Shown here: one piece after another, positions 33,676 through 42,794 of the stretch | Layout of the letters: each line of letters opens with the position of its first letter | Position numbering within the stretch: position 1 is the stretch's first letter | NCBI RefSeq assembly: GCF_900604485.1 | Contig: NZ_UWOP01000002.1 | Coordinates: forward strand, 62,001 to 126,000 | Source: Enterococcus mediterraneensis | GTDB taxonomy: Bacteria; Bacillota; Bacilli; Lactobacillales; Enterococcaceae | DNA: 64,000 nucleotides | Reading direction: 5' to 3' | Translations under genes and position numbers: made by a program | The notes under the pieces: model-generated | The model's input: only the letters and a program-made list of their open reading frames with translations | Databases searched by the model: none | What the model was told of the DNA's origin: nothing

Positions 33676-34371
33676 CTATTTTGCCCCCTTTTCTTCGCCA
33701 TAATATTTCTTCATTAAGCGTTTGTCTTTAAAATAAAAATAAATGCATGCTACAACTAAGGCTACAAGGGCTACCGGAATCTCAACCACCATCAAACGAA
33801 CAAGAGATACTTCATACCCTAGACTTTTTAATGTTGATTGTACCAAAAGTGCCCCAGCGCCACCTATAAATAAGTTTTGACCAAAGAACCAAGTGATATT
33901 TTCCATAGCAGAAGACATTCCTTTCAATTCTTCAGAATAGTCTTCGTTCTCCGGCAGCTGTTTTGATTCTACCGCACCTTCCATCATTGGATAGACGATA
34001 GGGCGAACAAAACCTGCTACACCCCCAAAGCTGACGTTAAACGCCGCAAAAACCGTACGGAAAACACCATAAATCATTAAGATGGTACTGGTGTTCACTC
34101 GTTTGGCTTTTTTTATCATACGAGCCGCGGATTCTTTCAATCCATTTCTTTCCAACGTACCTGTTGCCAACATAATAATAATAAAAATAGCCATGCCTCG
34201 ATTTGCTACAAAACTCGTTCCCAAAGTCTCCAGCATCGCGGTAAATCCTAATCCGCTTACCAGCGCTGTTGCAATGAGGGCGATCACAACGATCAGTATC
34301 GAGTCTAACTTCAGCGCAAAGCCGATGATCACGATCACGACTCCGATCAAACTTAAAATATTTGCATCCAA
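33676..34371 (-). CDS. DUF969 family membrane protein
   Basis: A 231-residue protein with six or so membrane segments and the conserved SFGGVAGFVRPIVYPMMEGA segment of DUF969. I prefer a TTG start at 34371, 9 bases after GGAAGG; the in-frame GTG at 34392 overlaps the ribosome site. It directly abuts the DUF979 gene. The pair is predicted to be a permease; function unproven. Confidence 0.78.
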   Translation of the reverse strand: MDANILSLIGVVIVIIGFALKLDSILIVVIALIATALVSGLGFTAMLETLGTSFVANRGMAIFIIIMLATGTLERNGLKESAARMIKKAKRVNTSTILMIYGVFRTVFAAFNVSFGGVAGFVRPIVYPMMEGAVESKQLPENEDYSEELKGMSSAMENITWFFGQNLFIGGAGALLVQSTLKSLGYEVSLVRLMVVEIPVALVALVVACIYFYFKDKRLMKKYYGEEKGAK

Positions 34372-34483
34372 AAAATAATACCTTCCTTCCACTAAACTAA
34401 AATCTATTTTACAGCAGTTTCAATAAACTTCAACCGAGCTTTCCACTCCCCTTAACGTTGTAGCGATTGCTATAAAGGGAATG

Positions 34484-34494
34484 GTAACGATTAC
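34484..34494. promoter_or_regulatory. Weak cre/LacI-like operator
   Basis: GTAACGATTAC has GTAA/TTAC arms around CGA, about 110 bases upstream of the DUF969 start. It is similar to cre or LacI-family operators with two mismatches. Confidence 0.25.
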
Positions 34495-34555
34495 TGATAA
34501 ATTTTCAGAAAATATAAAAAAATTAAAATACTATTCTGCCGGTATCTCTGTCCCT

Positions 34556-34592
34556 AAAAAAACTGCCTATCCTTTAAACAAGGATAAGCAGC
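34556..34592 (-). terminator. Terminator of the surface flavoprotein gene
   Basis: On the minus strand CTGCTTATCCTT pairs with AAGGATAGGCAG and seven T residues follow. Confidence 0.85.
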
Positions 34593-34608
34593 CCAAGTTA
34601 TACAATTT

Positions 34609-36117
34609 TTATTCTTTTACATAATCAGCAGCTTGGATTCCCGCTTGTCGGCCAAAGATGATGATTTCTGCCACAGAGTTCCCACCGATTCTATTTTGTC
34701 CATGAAGACCGCCAGTCACTTCACCGGCAGCGAACAATCCTGGGATCGTTTCGCCGTCTTTTTTCAATACTTCCGTTTTGCTGTTGATCTTCACACCGCC
34801 CATTGTGTAATGGATACCTGGTGCTATCTTGATCGCATAAAACGGTCCAGTGCTCAAGTCATGTTCCATCGCGGTCGTCCGATCAAATTCAGAATCGCTT
34901 TTATCTGCAACAGCTTTGTTCCAAGTATCAACTGTTTGAACTAAATCATCACCAGCAAACTCAAGCTTGTCACTTAATTCAGCGACTGTTTTTCCTTCAA
35001 CGACATAACCTTGTTTTGCATAAAATTCAATAGCTGTCGCACGATCGCGGACACCTTGGTCAAAAATCAGATACGCAGATTTTTCAGGCAGTTTATTGAT
35101 TGCTGCAGTAACATTATCGCGTGTGTCTAACTCGTTTACAAACCGCTTGCCGTTTTCATCTACAAGAATTGCGCCTTCTCCGCGGACTGCTTCGCCGATC
35201 AAGACACCTTTATCCTGTTGAACAGTCGGATGGACTTGGATGTAATCCATATCGACAGAATATCCGCCAACTGATTCGATCATTTTGATTCCATCTCCGG
35301 TACTACCTTCTTGGTTCGTAGTTACGACTCCTTTTAGATCAGGACGTGCTTTTTCGATCATTTCAGGGCTTGCACCGTATCCGCCAGTTGCGACGATCAC
35401 AGCTTTTCCTGAGATTTCTTTTTCAGCTTGTCCTTTAACACTGACTTTCACACCTGTTACTTGGTCATCTTCTTTTACTAGTTCTTTCACATCACTGTTG
35501 ACGAAGATCGGGATGTCACGTTTTTGGACATTTTCTGATAATCCTTTTACCAGATACTCACCGACTGCTGATCCATCTTCCGGACGATGCGTGCGTTTTG
35601 TACCCATTCCGCCAGTGATTGTTAAATTATTCAAGCGGATGCCTAATGAGTCCAACCAATCAATAGCGTCTGCGGAATGATCAACGAAATAACGCAACAA
35701 TTCTTTATCATTCGTGTCATGTCCGCCTTTTAATGTTTCTTCGTAGAATTCATCATTGCTGTCAGTGATTCCTTCTTCTTTTTGGAATTTTGTCTCTGAT
35801 GCATTCATTCCAGAAGATGCTTTATTGGTATTACCACCGACTACCGGCATTTTTTCAAGGATCACTGGATTTAAACCGGCATCTTTTGCTTCGATCGCCG
35901 CAGACATCCCAGCTCCACCTGAACCTACGATGATGATGTCATAAGCATCTTTCATCTCTTCTGGGTCGTTATAAGTTTGTGCTGTTGCTCCTGAAGATAC
36001 TTCTGCCTTGCTTGAACTATCCGCTGATACATTTTCATTTCCATTATCTGCGGAACATCCGGCAGCTAGAAACAATGCACCTGCTAATAATCCCAAAATT
36101 TTTCGTGACTTTTTCAT
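34609..36117 (-). CDS. Lipid-anchored flavoprotein reductase (fumarate reductase/flavocytochrome c type)
   Basis: A 502-residue exported lipoprotein. A basic signal ends in the lipobox AAGCSADN (Cys about 21), then a Ser-rich linker, then the FAD_binding_2 domain: DIIIVGSGGAGMSAAIEA, EKMPVVGGNTNKASSGMNAS. The substrate-site residues are in THRPEDGSAVGEYL, GEAVRGEGAILVDENGKRF and HGQNRIGGNSVAE. No FMN-binding domain and no haem motifs are present, so it needs an external electron donor. I chose the ATG at 36117; upstream codons lack a ribosome site. Fumarate, urocanate or a related acceptor is plausible. Confidence 0.82.
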   Translation of the reverse strand: MKKSRKILGLLAGALFLAAGCSADNGNENVSADSSSKAEVSSGATAQTYNDPEEMKDAYDIIIVGSGGAGMSAAIEAKDAGLNPVILEKMPVVGGNTNKASSGMNASETKFQKEEGITDSNDEFYEETLKGGHDTNDKELLRYFVDHSADAIDWLDSLGIRLNNLTITGGMGTKRTHRPEDGSAVGEYLVKGLSENVQKRDIPIFVNSDVKELVKEDDQVTGVKVSVKGQAEKEISGKAVIVATGGYGASPEMIEKARPDLKGVVTTNQEGSTGDGIKMIESVGGYSVDMDYIQVHPTVQQDKGVLIGEAVRGEGAILVDENGKRFVNELDTRDNVTAAINKLPEKSAYLIFDQGVRDRATAIEFYAKQGYVVEGKTVAELSDKLEFAGDDLVQTVDTWNKAVADKSDSEFDRTTAMEHDLSTGPFYAIKIAPGIHYTMGGVKINSKTEVLKKDGETIPGLFAAGEVTGGLHGQNRIGGNSVAEIIIFGRQAGIQAADYVKE

Positions 36118-36353
36118 TATATGAACTCTCTCCCAACTATTTGGATGTAACAGACACGATTTCTGAAACATCTATGTAAATTAACATTGTATATTTTCTC
36201 ACATACAGGTTTTGTTTTCAATGCTTTTTTAATAAAAAAACTATTAATGCGCGTAGTTATTTAATTTCAAACATATTTTAAAAAATAATTATTTTCACAA
36301 TGTTGACTCTATCATCAGGATTCAATCCGCAACGTTTTCCTTCAATAAGAATA
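36118..36353. other. Intergenic region, no gene seen
   Basis: It holds the promoter of the flavoprotein gene on the minus strand and otherwise only AT-rich sequence up to the ribose operon terminator. Confidence 0.4.
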
Positions 36354-36425
36354 AAAAAGAGCCCAACAACTAACGAAACAACAAAATCGTTTGATCAATG
36401 ACCTTGCGTTTGCTAGTTGTTGGGA
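36354..36425 (-). terminator. Terminator of the ribose operon
   Basis: CCCAACAACTA and TAGTTGTTGGG form a perfect 11-bp stem around a long loop. On the minus strand CTCTTTTTT follows. Confidence 0.8.
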
Positions 36426-36468
36426 TCAATTTAGCTATTGTACTTTTTTCTATTATTACCGTTTCAAA

Positions 36469-37395
36469 TTATTCTGTCACCAAATCAAGAGGAGAGTCGA
36501 TTTTTTCTTCCACTTTTTTACCGGAGAAATGGTCAAATGCAGCTTGCAAAGCAAGTTTACCCATTTCTTCAGGTTTTTGAGCGATAGTAGCGCTGATCTT
36601 ACCATCTTTGATTGCTTTCAGTCCATCTTCGGTGCCGTCAAACCCAACGATCACAAAATCTTCGCCTTTACTGCTGGCAGCTTCTGCTGCGCCGAGAGCC
36701 ATTTCATCATTCTGTGCGAAGACTCCTTGCAAATCAGAGTGGGCTTGCAAAATATTTTCCATGACTGTTAATCCTTTTGCTCGGTCAAAGTTTGCTGATT
36801 GTTTATCAACGACATCTAATTTTCCTTCTGCATAATCATCGAAGCCTTTTCCGCGTTCCCGAGTCGCAGATGCACCCGGAACACCTTCCAATTCAGCGAC
36901 CTTGGCATTTTCACCTAATTGTTTGATGATATATTCTGCCGCCATTTTCCCGCCTTCTTCGTTATTAGAAGCCACAGTCGTCAAGAGTTCTCCTCCATCA
37001 CTGCTGCGGTCGATAGCGATCACTGGGATATCCGCATTGTTGGCCGCTTCAACTGCTGGTACGATCGCTGAGGAATCAACTGGGTTCACTAAGATCACGT
37101 CTACATTTTGTTGGATCAGATCGTCAATATCATTGCTTTGTTTTGCTGTGTCATCTTGCGCATCTACCACTTTGATCGTTGTGTCATTTTCATCTGCTAA
37201 TTTTTGGATTCCATCCCGCAATGAAACAAAGAACGGATTGTTCAATGTTGAAACAGAGACGCCAACTGTCAATTCTGAGGGCTTCTTCTCATCGACTTTT
37301 CCATCTGAACTGCTTGAACCGCCTTCTAAACCTGTCGTTCCGCATCCGGCTAACATCAGTGCACCAATCGCTAATACAAAAAATTTTTTCATCAT
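36469..37395 (-). CDS. rbsB: Ribose ABC transporter, substrate-binding lipoprotein
   Basis: A 308-residue lipoprotein with lipobox MLAGCGTT and the periplasmic-binding-protein fold: GVSVSTLNNPFFVSLRDG, the conserved VNPVDSSAIVPAVEAANN, and the sugar-contact segment ASATRERGKGF. Last gene of the rbsRKDACB operon. It should bind ribose outside the membrane for RbsC. Confidence 0.9.
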   Translation of the reverse strand: MMKKFFVLAIGALMLAGCGTTGLEGGSSSSDGKVDEKKPSELTVGVSVSTLNNPFFVSLRDGIQKLADENDTTIKVVDAQDDTAKQSNDIDDLIQQNVDVILVNPVDSSAIVPAVEAANNADIPVIAIDRSSDGGELLTTVASNNEEGGKMAAEYIIKQLGENAKVAELEGVPGASATRERGKGFDDYAEGKLDVVDKQSANFDRAKGLTVMENILQAHSDLQGVFAQNDEMALGAAEAASSKGEDFVIVGFDGTEDGLKAIKDGKISATIAQKPEEMGKLALQAAFDHFSGKKVEEKIDSPLDLVTE

Positions 37396-37427
37396 ATTTC
37401 CTCCTTTAAATATATGGACAAACGTCC

Positions 37428-38390
37428 TTATTTCTTTTTACGATCCAGTAATACAGCGATAACAATAACGATTCCTTTGACGATTTGTTGATAGAAACTG
37501 GAAACACCTAATAAGTTCAAACCATTATTCAACGTTCCAATGATCAATGCCCCGACCAGTGTCCCAAAGATCCGCCCTTTCCCGCCAGAAAGACTGGTCC
37601 CGCCTAAAACTACCGCTGCGATAGCGTCCATTTCATAGGCTTGACCTGCTGTGGGTTGTGCGGAATTTAAGCGGGAAGTAATGATCATGCCGCTGATAGA
37701 GGCCATCAATCCGGAAAGAGAATAAATCAAGATTTTGATTTTATCGATTTTTACCCCAGCCACAAAAGCCGCTTTTTCATTTCCGCCGATCGCGTAAGTC
37801 TTGCGTCCAAAAGCCGTCCGATGCAACAATACGAATAAAACCAGAAACATAATAAAGAGCAGAATAACCGGAAATGGAATGCCTAACACATAGCCTCGTC
37901 CAATAAAACTAAAGAAGAAGCTGTCTCCCAAGCCCGTGATCGGATTTCCTTTTGTATAAACAAGTGTCGCTCCGCGATAAATCGTCATCGTTGCCAATGT
38001 AGCGATAAATGGTGCCATATTCCCTTTAGAGATCAATAAACCATTGATCGCACCTAATATCGTTCCAGACAACAAGCCCAGCAGCACTGACACTGCCACA
38101 TTCATCCCATTAGCAATAAATCCTGCTGTTAACGCACTGGATAATGCTAATGTCGAACCGACAGAAAGATCGATACCGCCAGTCAGAATAACAAAGGTCA
38201 TCCCAAACGCGATAAAGCCGTTTGCCGCCACTTGACGTAGTAAGTTCAGCAGGTTGTTAGGGTTCAAAAATTCACTGTTCATGATAGAAACGACGACGAT
38301 CAATACGATCAAAGCGAGAAGCGGTCCTAGTTTTGAAATGATCTCAGCCGCGTTGAACTTGCTTTTAGTAACACTTTTTTGTTTTTCCAT
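37428..38390 (-). CDS. rbsC: Ribose ABC transporter permease
   Basis: A 320-residue permease with about ten hydrophobic segments, including the family's FVILTGGIDLSVGSTLAL and AVVLGGTSLSGGKGRIFGTL (EAA-type loop) motifs. It lies between rbsA (1-base gap) and rbsB. Length and motifs are normal, so the channel appears intact even though the partner ATPase is not. Confidence 0.92.
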   Translation of the reverse strand: MEKQKSVTKSKFNAAEIISKLGPLLALIVLIVVVSIMNSEFLNPNNLLNLLRQVAANGFIAFGMTFVILTGGIDLSVGSTLALSSALTAGFIANGMNVAVSVLLGLLSGTILGAINGLLISKGNMAPFIATLATMTIYRGATLVYTKGNPITGLGDSFFFSFIGRGYVLGIPFPVILLFIMFLVLFVLLHRTAFGRKTYAIGGNEKAAFVAGVKIDKIKILIYSLSGLMASISGMIITSRLNSAQPTAGQAYEMDAIAAVVLGGTSLSGGKGRIFGTLVGALIIGTLNNGLNLLGVSSFYQQIVKGIVIVIAVLLDRKKK

Positions 38391-38391
38391 C

Positions 38392-39714
38392 TTATTTTCC
38401 TCCTGTCGCGTAGGTCATGATCTTCTCTTGTTCAAAATCTGCCTTTTGCAATTCTCCATTGATCTTTCCTTCATGGATGATCAAAATACGGTCACTGATT
38501 CCCATAACTTCCGGTAAATCACTGGATACAACAATAATGGCTACTCCTCTTTCCGCAAGCTCGTTGATCAAAAGCCGCTGGATCAATAATTCGGCAAATT
38601 CCTCTTCCACCTTTTTATCTACCAATCCCCTTTTGATAAAACCGTCGATGGAAGGCAGACTGATGTTGTCCAACACAGGAAAGTCCAATACTAACCCTTC
38701 AGATTTCCGATTCTCAGTCAAAAAGCCGATACCGTTTTGGATCGATTTTGTTGGCGTTTCGATTTTTTTCTTTTCCCCATTGATAGTTAATGTTCCGGAT
38801 TCTATCGGGTCAAGCCCAAAAATCCCGCGCATGATTTCGGTACGCCCAGAACCCATTAATCCAGAAAAGCCCAGTATTTCCCCACTTCTGACTGAAAAAG
38901 AGATATCTTTGAACAGACCATTTGCAGCGGTCAGATGATCGACAGTAAAAATAACTTCACCGATGGGGCTCGTTTTTTCCGGGTAATAATCTGAAATCTC
39001 CCGGCCTACCATTTTCTTGACGACTTCATTGACGTTTGTTTTGGCGGTATCTGTCGTATCGATGGACAGCCCATCTCGCATGACAGTGATTCTATCACTG
39101 ATCAAAAAGATCTCTTCCATCCGGTGAGAGATATAGACAATGGCGACTCCTTGCTCTTTCAGTTGATAGATGATCTTGAACAATGACTTGATTTCCGTGT
39201 CAGATAAAGCTGCCGTCGGTTCATCCATGATCAAAACCTTTGCATCTGTCATGAGAGCTTTAATGATCTCGATGATTTGTTGTTGCCCCACAGACAAATC
39301 TTCTATCTCGACATCCAAAGGCAGATCGATCCCTAAGCGCTCCATATACTCCACAGCAATCGTTTTCATTCTTTTCGTATCCAAAAGCCCAAAAGAATTC
39401 TTTAATTCATTATTTAAAAATAAATTTTCTAAAACGGTCATTTGCGGCCATGAATTCATTTCCTGATGAATAAAACTGATCCCGAATTCTTCCGCTTCTT
39501 TGGGCCCGGAGAATATTTTTTCCTCTCCATCAATAAGGATCGACCCGCCATCTTTTTTGTGAAGGCCTGTCAAAATATTCATCAATGTTGATTTTCCGGC
39601 ACCATTTTCTCCCATCAATGCATGGATTTCTCCGCTGTTGATTTCAATACTAACGTCTCGCAATACTTGATTTGTTCCAAAAGATTTAGAGATATTCTTC
39701 ATTTCAACATTCAT
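38392..39714 (-). CDS. rbsA: Ribose ABC transporter ATPase with internal deletion
   Basis: A 440-residue tandem ATPase, about 53 residues shorter than typical RbsA (about 493). The first nucleotide-binding domain is complete: Walker A GENGAGKST, signature LSVGQQQ, Walker B VLIMDEPTAAL. In the second, after FAELLIQRL the sequence jumps straight to LINELAERGVAII, so the stretch that normally holds the LSGGNQQK signature and Walker B is absent. The frame is preserved. GATCAA occurs twice around the junction (38566-38586), suggesting deletion between short repeats. Ribose uptake by this system is probably impaired. Confidence 0.88.
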   Translation of the reverse strand: MNVEMKNISKSFGTNQVLRDVSIEINSGEIHALMGENGAGKSTLMNILTGLHKKDGGSILIDGEEKIFSGPKEAEEFGISFIHQEMNSWPQMTVLENLFLNNELKNSFGLLDTKRMKTIAVEYMERLGIDLPLDVEIEDLSVGQQQIIEIIKALMTDAKVLIMDEPTAALSDTEIKSLFKIIYQLKEQGVAIVYISHRMEEIFLISDRITVMRDGLSIDTTDTAKTNVNEVVKKMVGREISDYYPEKTSPIGEVIFTVDHLTAANGLFKDISFSVRSGEILGFSGLMGSGRTEIMRGIFGLDPIESGTLTINGEKKKIETPTKSIQNGIGFLTENRKSEGLVLDFPVLDNISLPSIDGFIKRGLVDKKVEEEFAELLIQRLLINELAERGVAIIVVSSDLPEVMGISDRILIIHEGKINGELQKADFEQEKIMTYATGGK

Positions 39715-39794
39715 TTATAGAACCTCCTTAAAATCAAAACTGGCACACCGGAAATACGCCTTCTACCTATTGACCGATTCGTAACTAAATATCC

Positions 39795-40193
39795 CTAAAA
39801 AATAACTGCTGATTGCAAAATGATATTTGCATAAGGTGTATTTTCGCCAGTTCGGATGATCGTTTTTGAGCGGCTTGTTTGCTTTTTGAAATCTTCATGA
39901 CTAATAAAGACCACATCAATTCCATCAGGTAACGCTTCCAAAATTTTCTTTAACTGATCAGGGTTCTGCTCTTTGATCTCTTCTGCTAGAAAAACTTTTT
40001 CGACGGCCATATCTTCTAGAACTGTATCCAGCACTGAATCAAAGCTGGGAATACCTAAACGCAATGCCAGATCGATTTTTTCAACTCCTGAGGGAACCGG
40101 CAAGCCGGCATCCCCTATCGTAAGCTGATCTGTGTGTCCCAAATCCGCCAATACTTTAGCGATATTGCTATTTAAAATCCCATTTTTTTTCAT
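39795..40193 (-). CDS. rbsD: D-ribose pyranase
   Basis: A 132-residue protein converting beta-pyranose ribose to the furanose form used by ribokinase. The family start MKKNGILNSNIAKVLADLGHTD with the catalytic His and the DAGLPVP motif are present, and the C-terminus has TGENTPYANIIL. It overlaps the end of rbsK by 26 bases. About 80 bases separate it from rbsA. Confidence 0.92.
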   Translation of the reverse strand: MKKNGILNSNIAKVLADLGHTDQLTIGDAGLPVPSGVEKIDLALRLGIPSFDSVLDTVLEDMAVEKVFLAEEIKEQNPDQLKKILEALPDGIDVVFISHEDFKKQTSRSKTIIRTGENTPYANIILQSAVIF

Positions 40194-41070
40194 AGCTTGA
40201 ATGCTCCTTCATCATTTCTAGTGTTGGCATGCCTCCTTGCGCCCCGAATCCTTGCACAGAAATGGCTGCTGCAAGATTGGCAAAGCCTAACGCTTCAGGC
40301 AGCTCTTTCCCGTTTAATAACGCAGTTGCCATAGCACCGTTGAATGTATCCCCAGCACCGGTGGTATCAAGAGGCTTGACCTTAAATGCCGGTACGACCA
40401 CTTCTTCTTTTCCGTTATGGAATACCGCTCCTCTTGATCCTAACGTGATAATGAGCTTGTTGGGATATTTCGCTAGCACTTCCTTTTGTGTTTGGCCGGG
40501 AAAAAGAATCGCCGCTTCATGCTCATTTGGCGTAAGATAACTCACCTTTTCGATATATTCTTCTGAAATAGAGCGTGCCGGCGCAGGATTCAGCAAAGTA
40601 TCGATAGTATGCTCCCAACAAAAATCAATGATCGCTTCGTTGGTGGCTTGCGGTATCTCATTTTGTAAAATCACCAGATCACTTGCTAATAATTGGTCAC
40701 TGAATGTTTCAATATCTTGCGGCAGCATCTCATTATTTGCACCAGGAATCACGATGATACTGTTATCCTCTTGAAACAATACGATATGGGCTGAGCCGCT
40801 CTCGCTATGTGTAACCCGTTCCACATGACTTATATCAACACCAGTGCTTTCAAGATTTGCTATGATAGCTGTACCAAATGCGTCATTGCCTACTTTACCT
40901 ACCATTGACACCTCTGCCCCAAGCCGGCTGGCAGCGACCGCCTGATTTGCTCCCTTACCGCCAAATGCGGTGGTAAAGTTCTTGCCAATCACTGTTTCTC
41001 CTTGATTCGGCTTGATATCGGTAGTCACCACAAAATCAGTCGACATACTCCCCACTACTGTAATTTTCAT
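40168..41070 (-). CDS. rbsK: Ribokinase
   Basis: A 300-residue PfkB-family kinase phosphorylating ribose at O5. Signature 1 is FGGKGANQAVAASRLGA (about 37-53) and signature 2, DTTGAGDTFNGAMA (about 245-258), contains the catalytic Asp. The start overlaps the end of rbsR by 4 bases. Its overlap with rbsD downstream indicates coupled translation. Confidence 0.93.
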   Translation of the reverse strand: MKITVVGSMSTDFVVTTDIKPNQGETVIGKNFTTAFGGKGANQAVAASRLGAEVSMVGKVGNDAFGTAIIANLESTGVDISHVERVTHSESGSAHIVLFQEDNSIIVIPGANNEMLPQDIETFSDQLLASDLVILQNEIPQATNEAIIDFCWEHTIDTLLNPAPARSISEEYIEKVSYLTPNEHEAAILFPGQTQKEVLAKYPNKLIITLGSRGAVFHNGKEEVVVPAFKVKPLDTTGAGDTFNGAMATALLNGKELPEALGFANLAAAISVQGFGAQGGMPTLEMMKEHSSYEKKWDFK

Positions 41071-42050
41071 TTGCGCCCCTTCTTTCTCAATGTATCTCGT
41101 TCAATAAGTGTAACTGGTAGTACGATTTTCTTTTGGTTTACTTTTTTATTATTCATCAGTTGGTAAAGCATTTCCGCTCCCTGATAGCCGATTTCATAAG
41201 CCGGCTGATGGATCGTCGTCAACGGCGGCACTACTAGATTGCTGATAGGAATGTCATCATATCCTATCACCTGTAGATCCGCAGGTACACGGATATTCCG
41301 GCGGTAAGCTTCTTGGATCAACGCGATCGCATGGATATCACTTGGTGCGATCACTGTGTCAATCAGCGGAAAATGTTCAAATACTTCCTGCGCCGTTTTT
41401 ACAGCATCCTCTAGTAAAAAAGAGGAAGAATGTACAACGAAATAACGGCTTTTTGATTGATTCAATATCTTGATCATTCCTTGAAGGCGTTCATGGGAAC
41501 GATCGACTTCCTTAGGGCCAGCGATCACAACGATTCCTCCAGGAGCAGTTTCTAAAACAGCACGTGCCGCTAATTCACCTCCAGACAGATCGTCCGCATG
41601 AATCGAATACTCAGAATCCGTACCGACTCGATCAAGAAAAACAAGCGGTTTAAATTCATCATAAGTAATAATATCGCCATCTACCGCTGATAAAACTCCG
41701 GCAATATTGTTCTGACTAAAAGCATGGATATAATCTACTGCCCGTTCAGAATTCTCTTGGACATTACCTAAAATGACCTGATACCCTTTTCCATGTAAAA
41801 AATCTTCCACACCTTTTGCTAAAAGCGGAAAAAAGGGATTTGAGATGTCTGGCAATAATAAGCCGACCAATTTTGATTTTTTTTGATAAAGCGAACGCGC
41901 TACTTCGTTCGGTCGAAAATTTAAATCTTTGATTGCGCGATTGATTTTTTTACGGGACTCTTCACTGACATACCCGCTTCCATTGATAGCTCTTGATACT
42001 GTCGCGACAGATAAACCAGCAAGCTTTGCAACATCTCTAATGGTCGCCAT
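41067..42050 (-). CDS. rbsR: LacI-family ribose operon repressor
   Basis: A 327-residue regulator. The N-terminal HTH is MATIRDVAKLAGLSVATVS, with the hinge helix RPNEVARSL; the rest is a periplasmic-binding-like effector domain with DISNPFFPLLAKGVED. I chose the ATG at 42050, preceded by AGAAGGTG. First gene of the operon. An operator-like palindrome lies just upstream of its own gene. Confidence 0.88.
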   Translation of the reverse strand: MATIRDVAKLAGLSVATVSRAINGSGYVSEESRKKINRAIKDLNFRPNEVARSLYQKKSKLVGLLLPDISNPFFPLLAKGVEDFLHGKGYQVILGNVQENSERAVDYIHAFSQNNIAGVLSAVDGDIITYDEFKPLVFLDRVGTDSEYSIHADDLSGGELAARAVLETAPGGIVVIAGPKEVDRSHERLQGMIKILNQSKSRYFVVHSSSFLLEDAVKTAQEVFEHFPLIDTVIAPSDIHAIALIQEAYRRNIRVPADLQVIGYDDIPISNLVVPPLTTIHQPAYEIGYQGAEMLYQLMNNKKVNQKKIVLPVTLIERDTLRKKGRK

Positions 42051-42070
42051 TTCTTCACCTTCTAAAATAA

Positions 42071-42082
42071 GTAACCGTTTAC
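42071..42082. promoter_or_regulatory. LacI/RbsR operator-like site
   Basis: GTAACCGTTTAC has GTAA/TTAC arms about a CG centre, about 20 bases upstream of the rbsR start and just downstream of a minus-strand -10 (TATAGT). It also resembles a cre element, so both RbsR and CcpA could act here. Confidence 0.6.
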
Positions 42083-42147
42083 ACACATACTATAATCCAT
42101 TTCCAAATAAATTTCAACTATATATTTATTTTTGAATGAAATTGAAT

Positions 42148-42187
42148 AAAACAAAGGACTGAATTGGTAAACAATACTTTCAGTCCC
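42148..42187 (-). terminator. Terminator
   Basis: GGACTGAA and TTCAGTCC form a stem and, on the minus strand, a TTTGTTTT tail follows the FeS-type gene. Confidence 0.65.
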
Positions 42188-42201
42188 GTTCTTGACTTTA
42201 T

Positions 42202-42555
42202 TTAGTTACCCGTAAAATCAATAAATCCTAAATTATCGTCGATCATACCGCCATCCCCGCTCAAAGTAAACATCCCTCGATTCGTTTGATAACGGATCGT
42301 CATGTTAGGATCTAAATCGACTGATGAATAACCTTTGATCCAGATATCCCCCAAGTTGCTAGGGACTGCTGTATCATAATCTGCCGCGGTTTCGGCGGCA
42401 TCAACGATATTCAACGTAAACTGGACTTGCATATGGATCATAGCGTGCTGCGAGTAAGGACCTACACCGTCCTCAAAGGTCAATAGTAATTTCTTTTTAT
42501 CGTTGAGGTGCGATTGGATCTTTTGGAGCGCTGGTTCGTCAAAAGTTATTTTCAT
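42202..42555 (-). CDS. Iron-sulfur cluster biosynthesis family protein (HesB/YneR-like)
   Basis: A 117-residue protein of the small HesB/IscA-related group common in lactic acid bacteria, starting MKITFDEPALQKIQSHL with LLTFEDGVGPYS. It lacks the three conserved cysteines of true IscA, so direct cluster carriage is doubtful. Monocistronic, with terminator. Function inferred only from family naming. Confidence 0.65.
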   Translation of the reverse strand: MKITFDEPALQKIQSHLNDKKKLLLTFEDGVGPYSQHAMIHMQVQFTLNIVDAAETAADYDTAVPSNLGDIWIKGYSSVDLDPNMTIRYQTNRGMFTLSGDGGMIDDNLGFIDFTGN

Positions 42556-42711
42556 GATTTTTCCCTTCTTTCTTAAAATGGTGCAACTTTTTTATCTTTC
42601 TTCTAGATTTTTTTGGATTTATTCCATTATTTATTTTTATTATATTCCTTTTTTAAAATTGTAGAACGTCAATTTTTTACCAATAAATGAAAAAAAGGAT
42701 TCGTGTTAACA

Positions 42712-42752
42712 AAAAATAAGACCCTTGAAAAAGAATTTCAAAGGGCCGTTTT
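42712..42752 (-). terminator. Terminator of the ECF S-component gene
   Basis: On the minus strand CCCTTTGAA pairs with TTCAAGGG and is followed by a T-rich tail. Confidence 0.7.
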
Positions 42753-42794
42753 ATCTGTTCATAAATTCTAAAATTGTGAAAATACTCCGACCTC

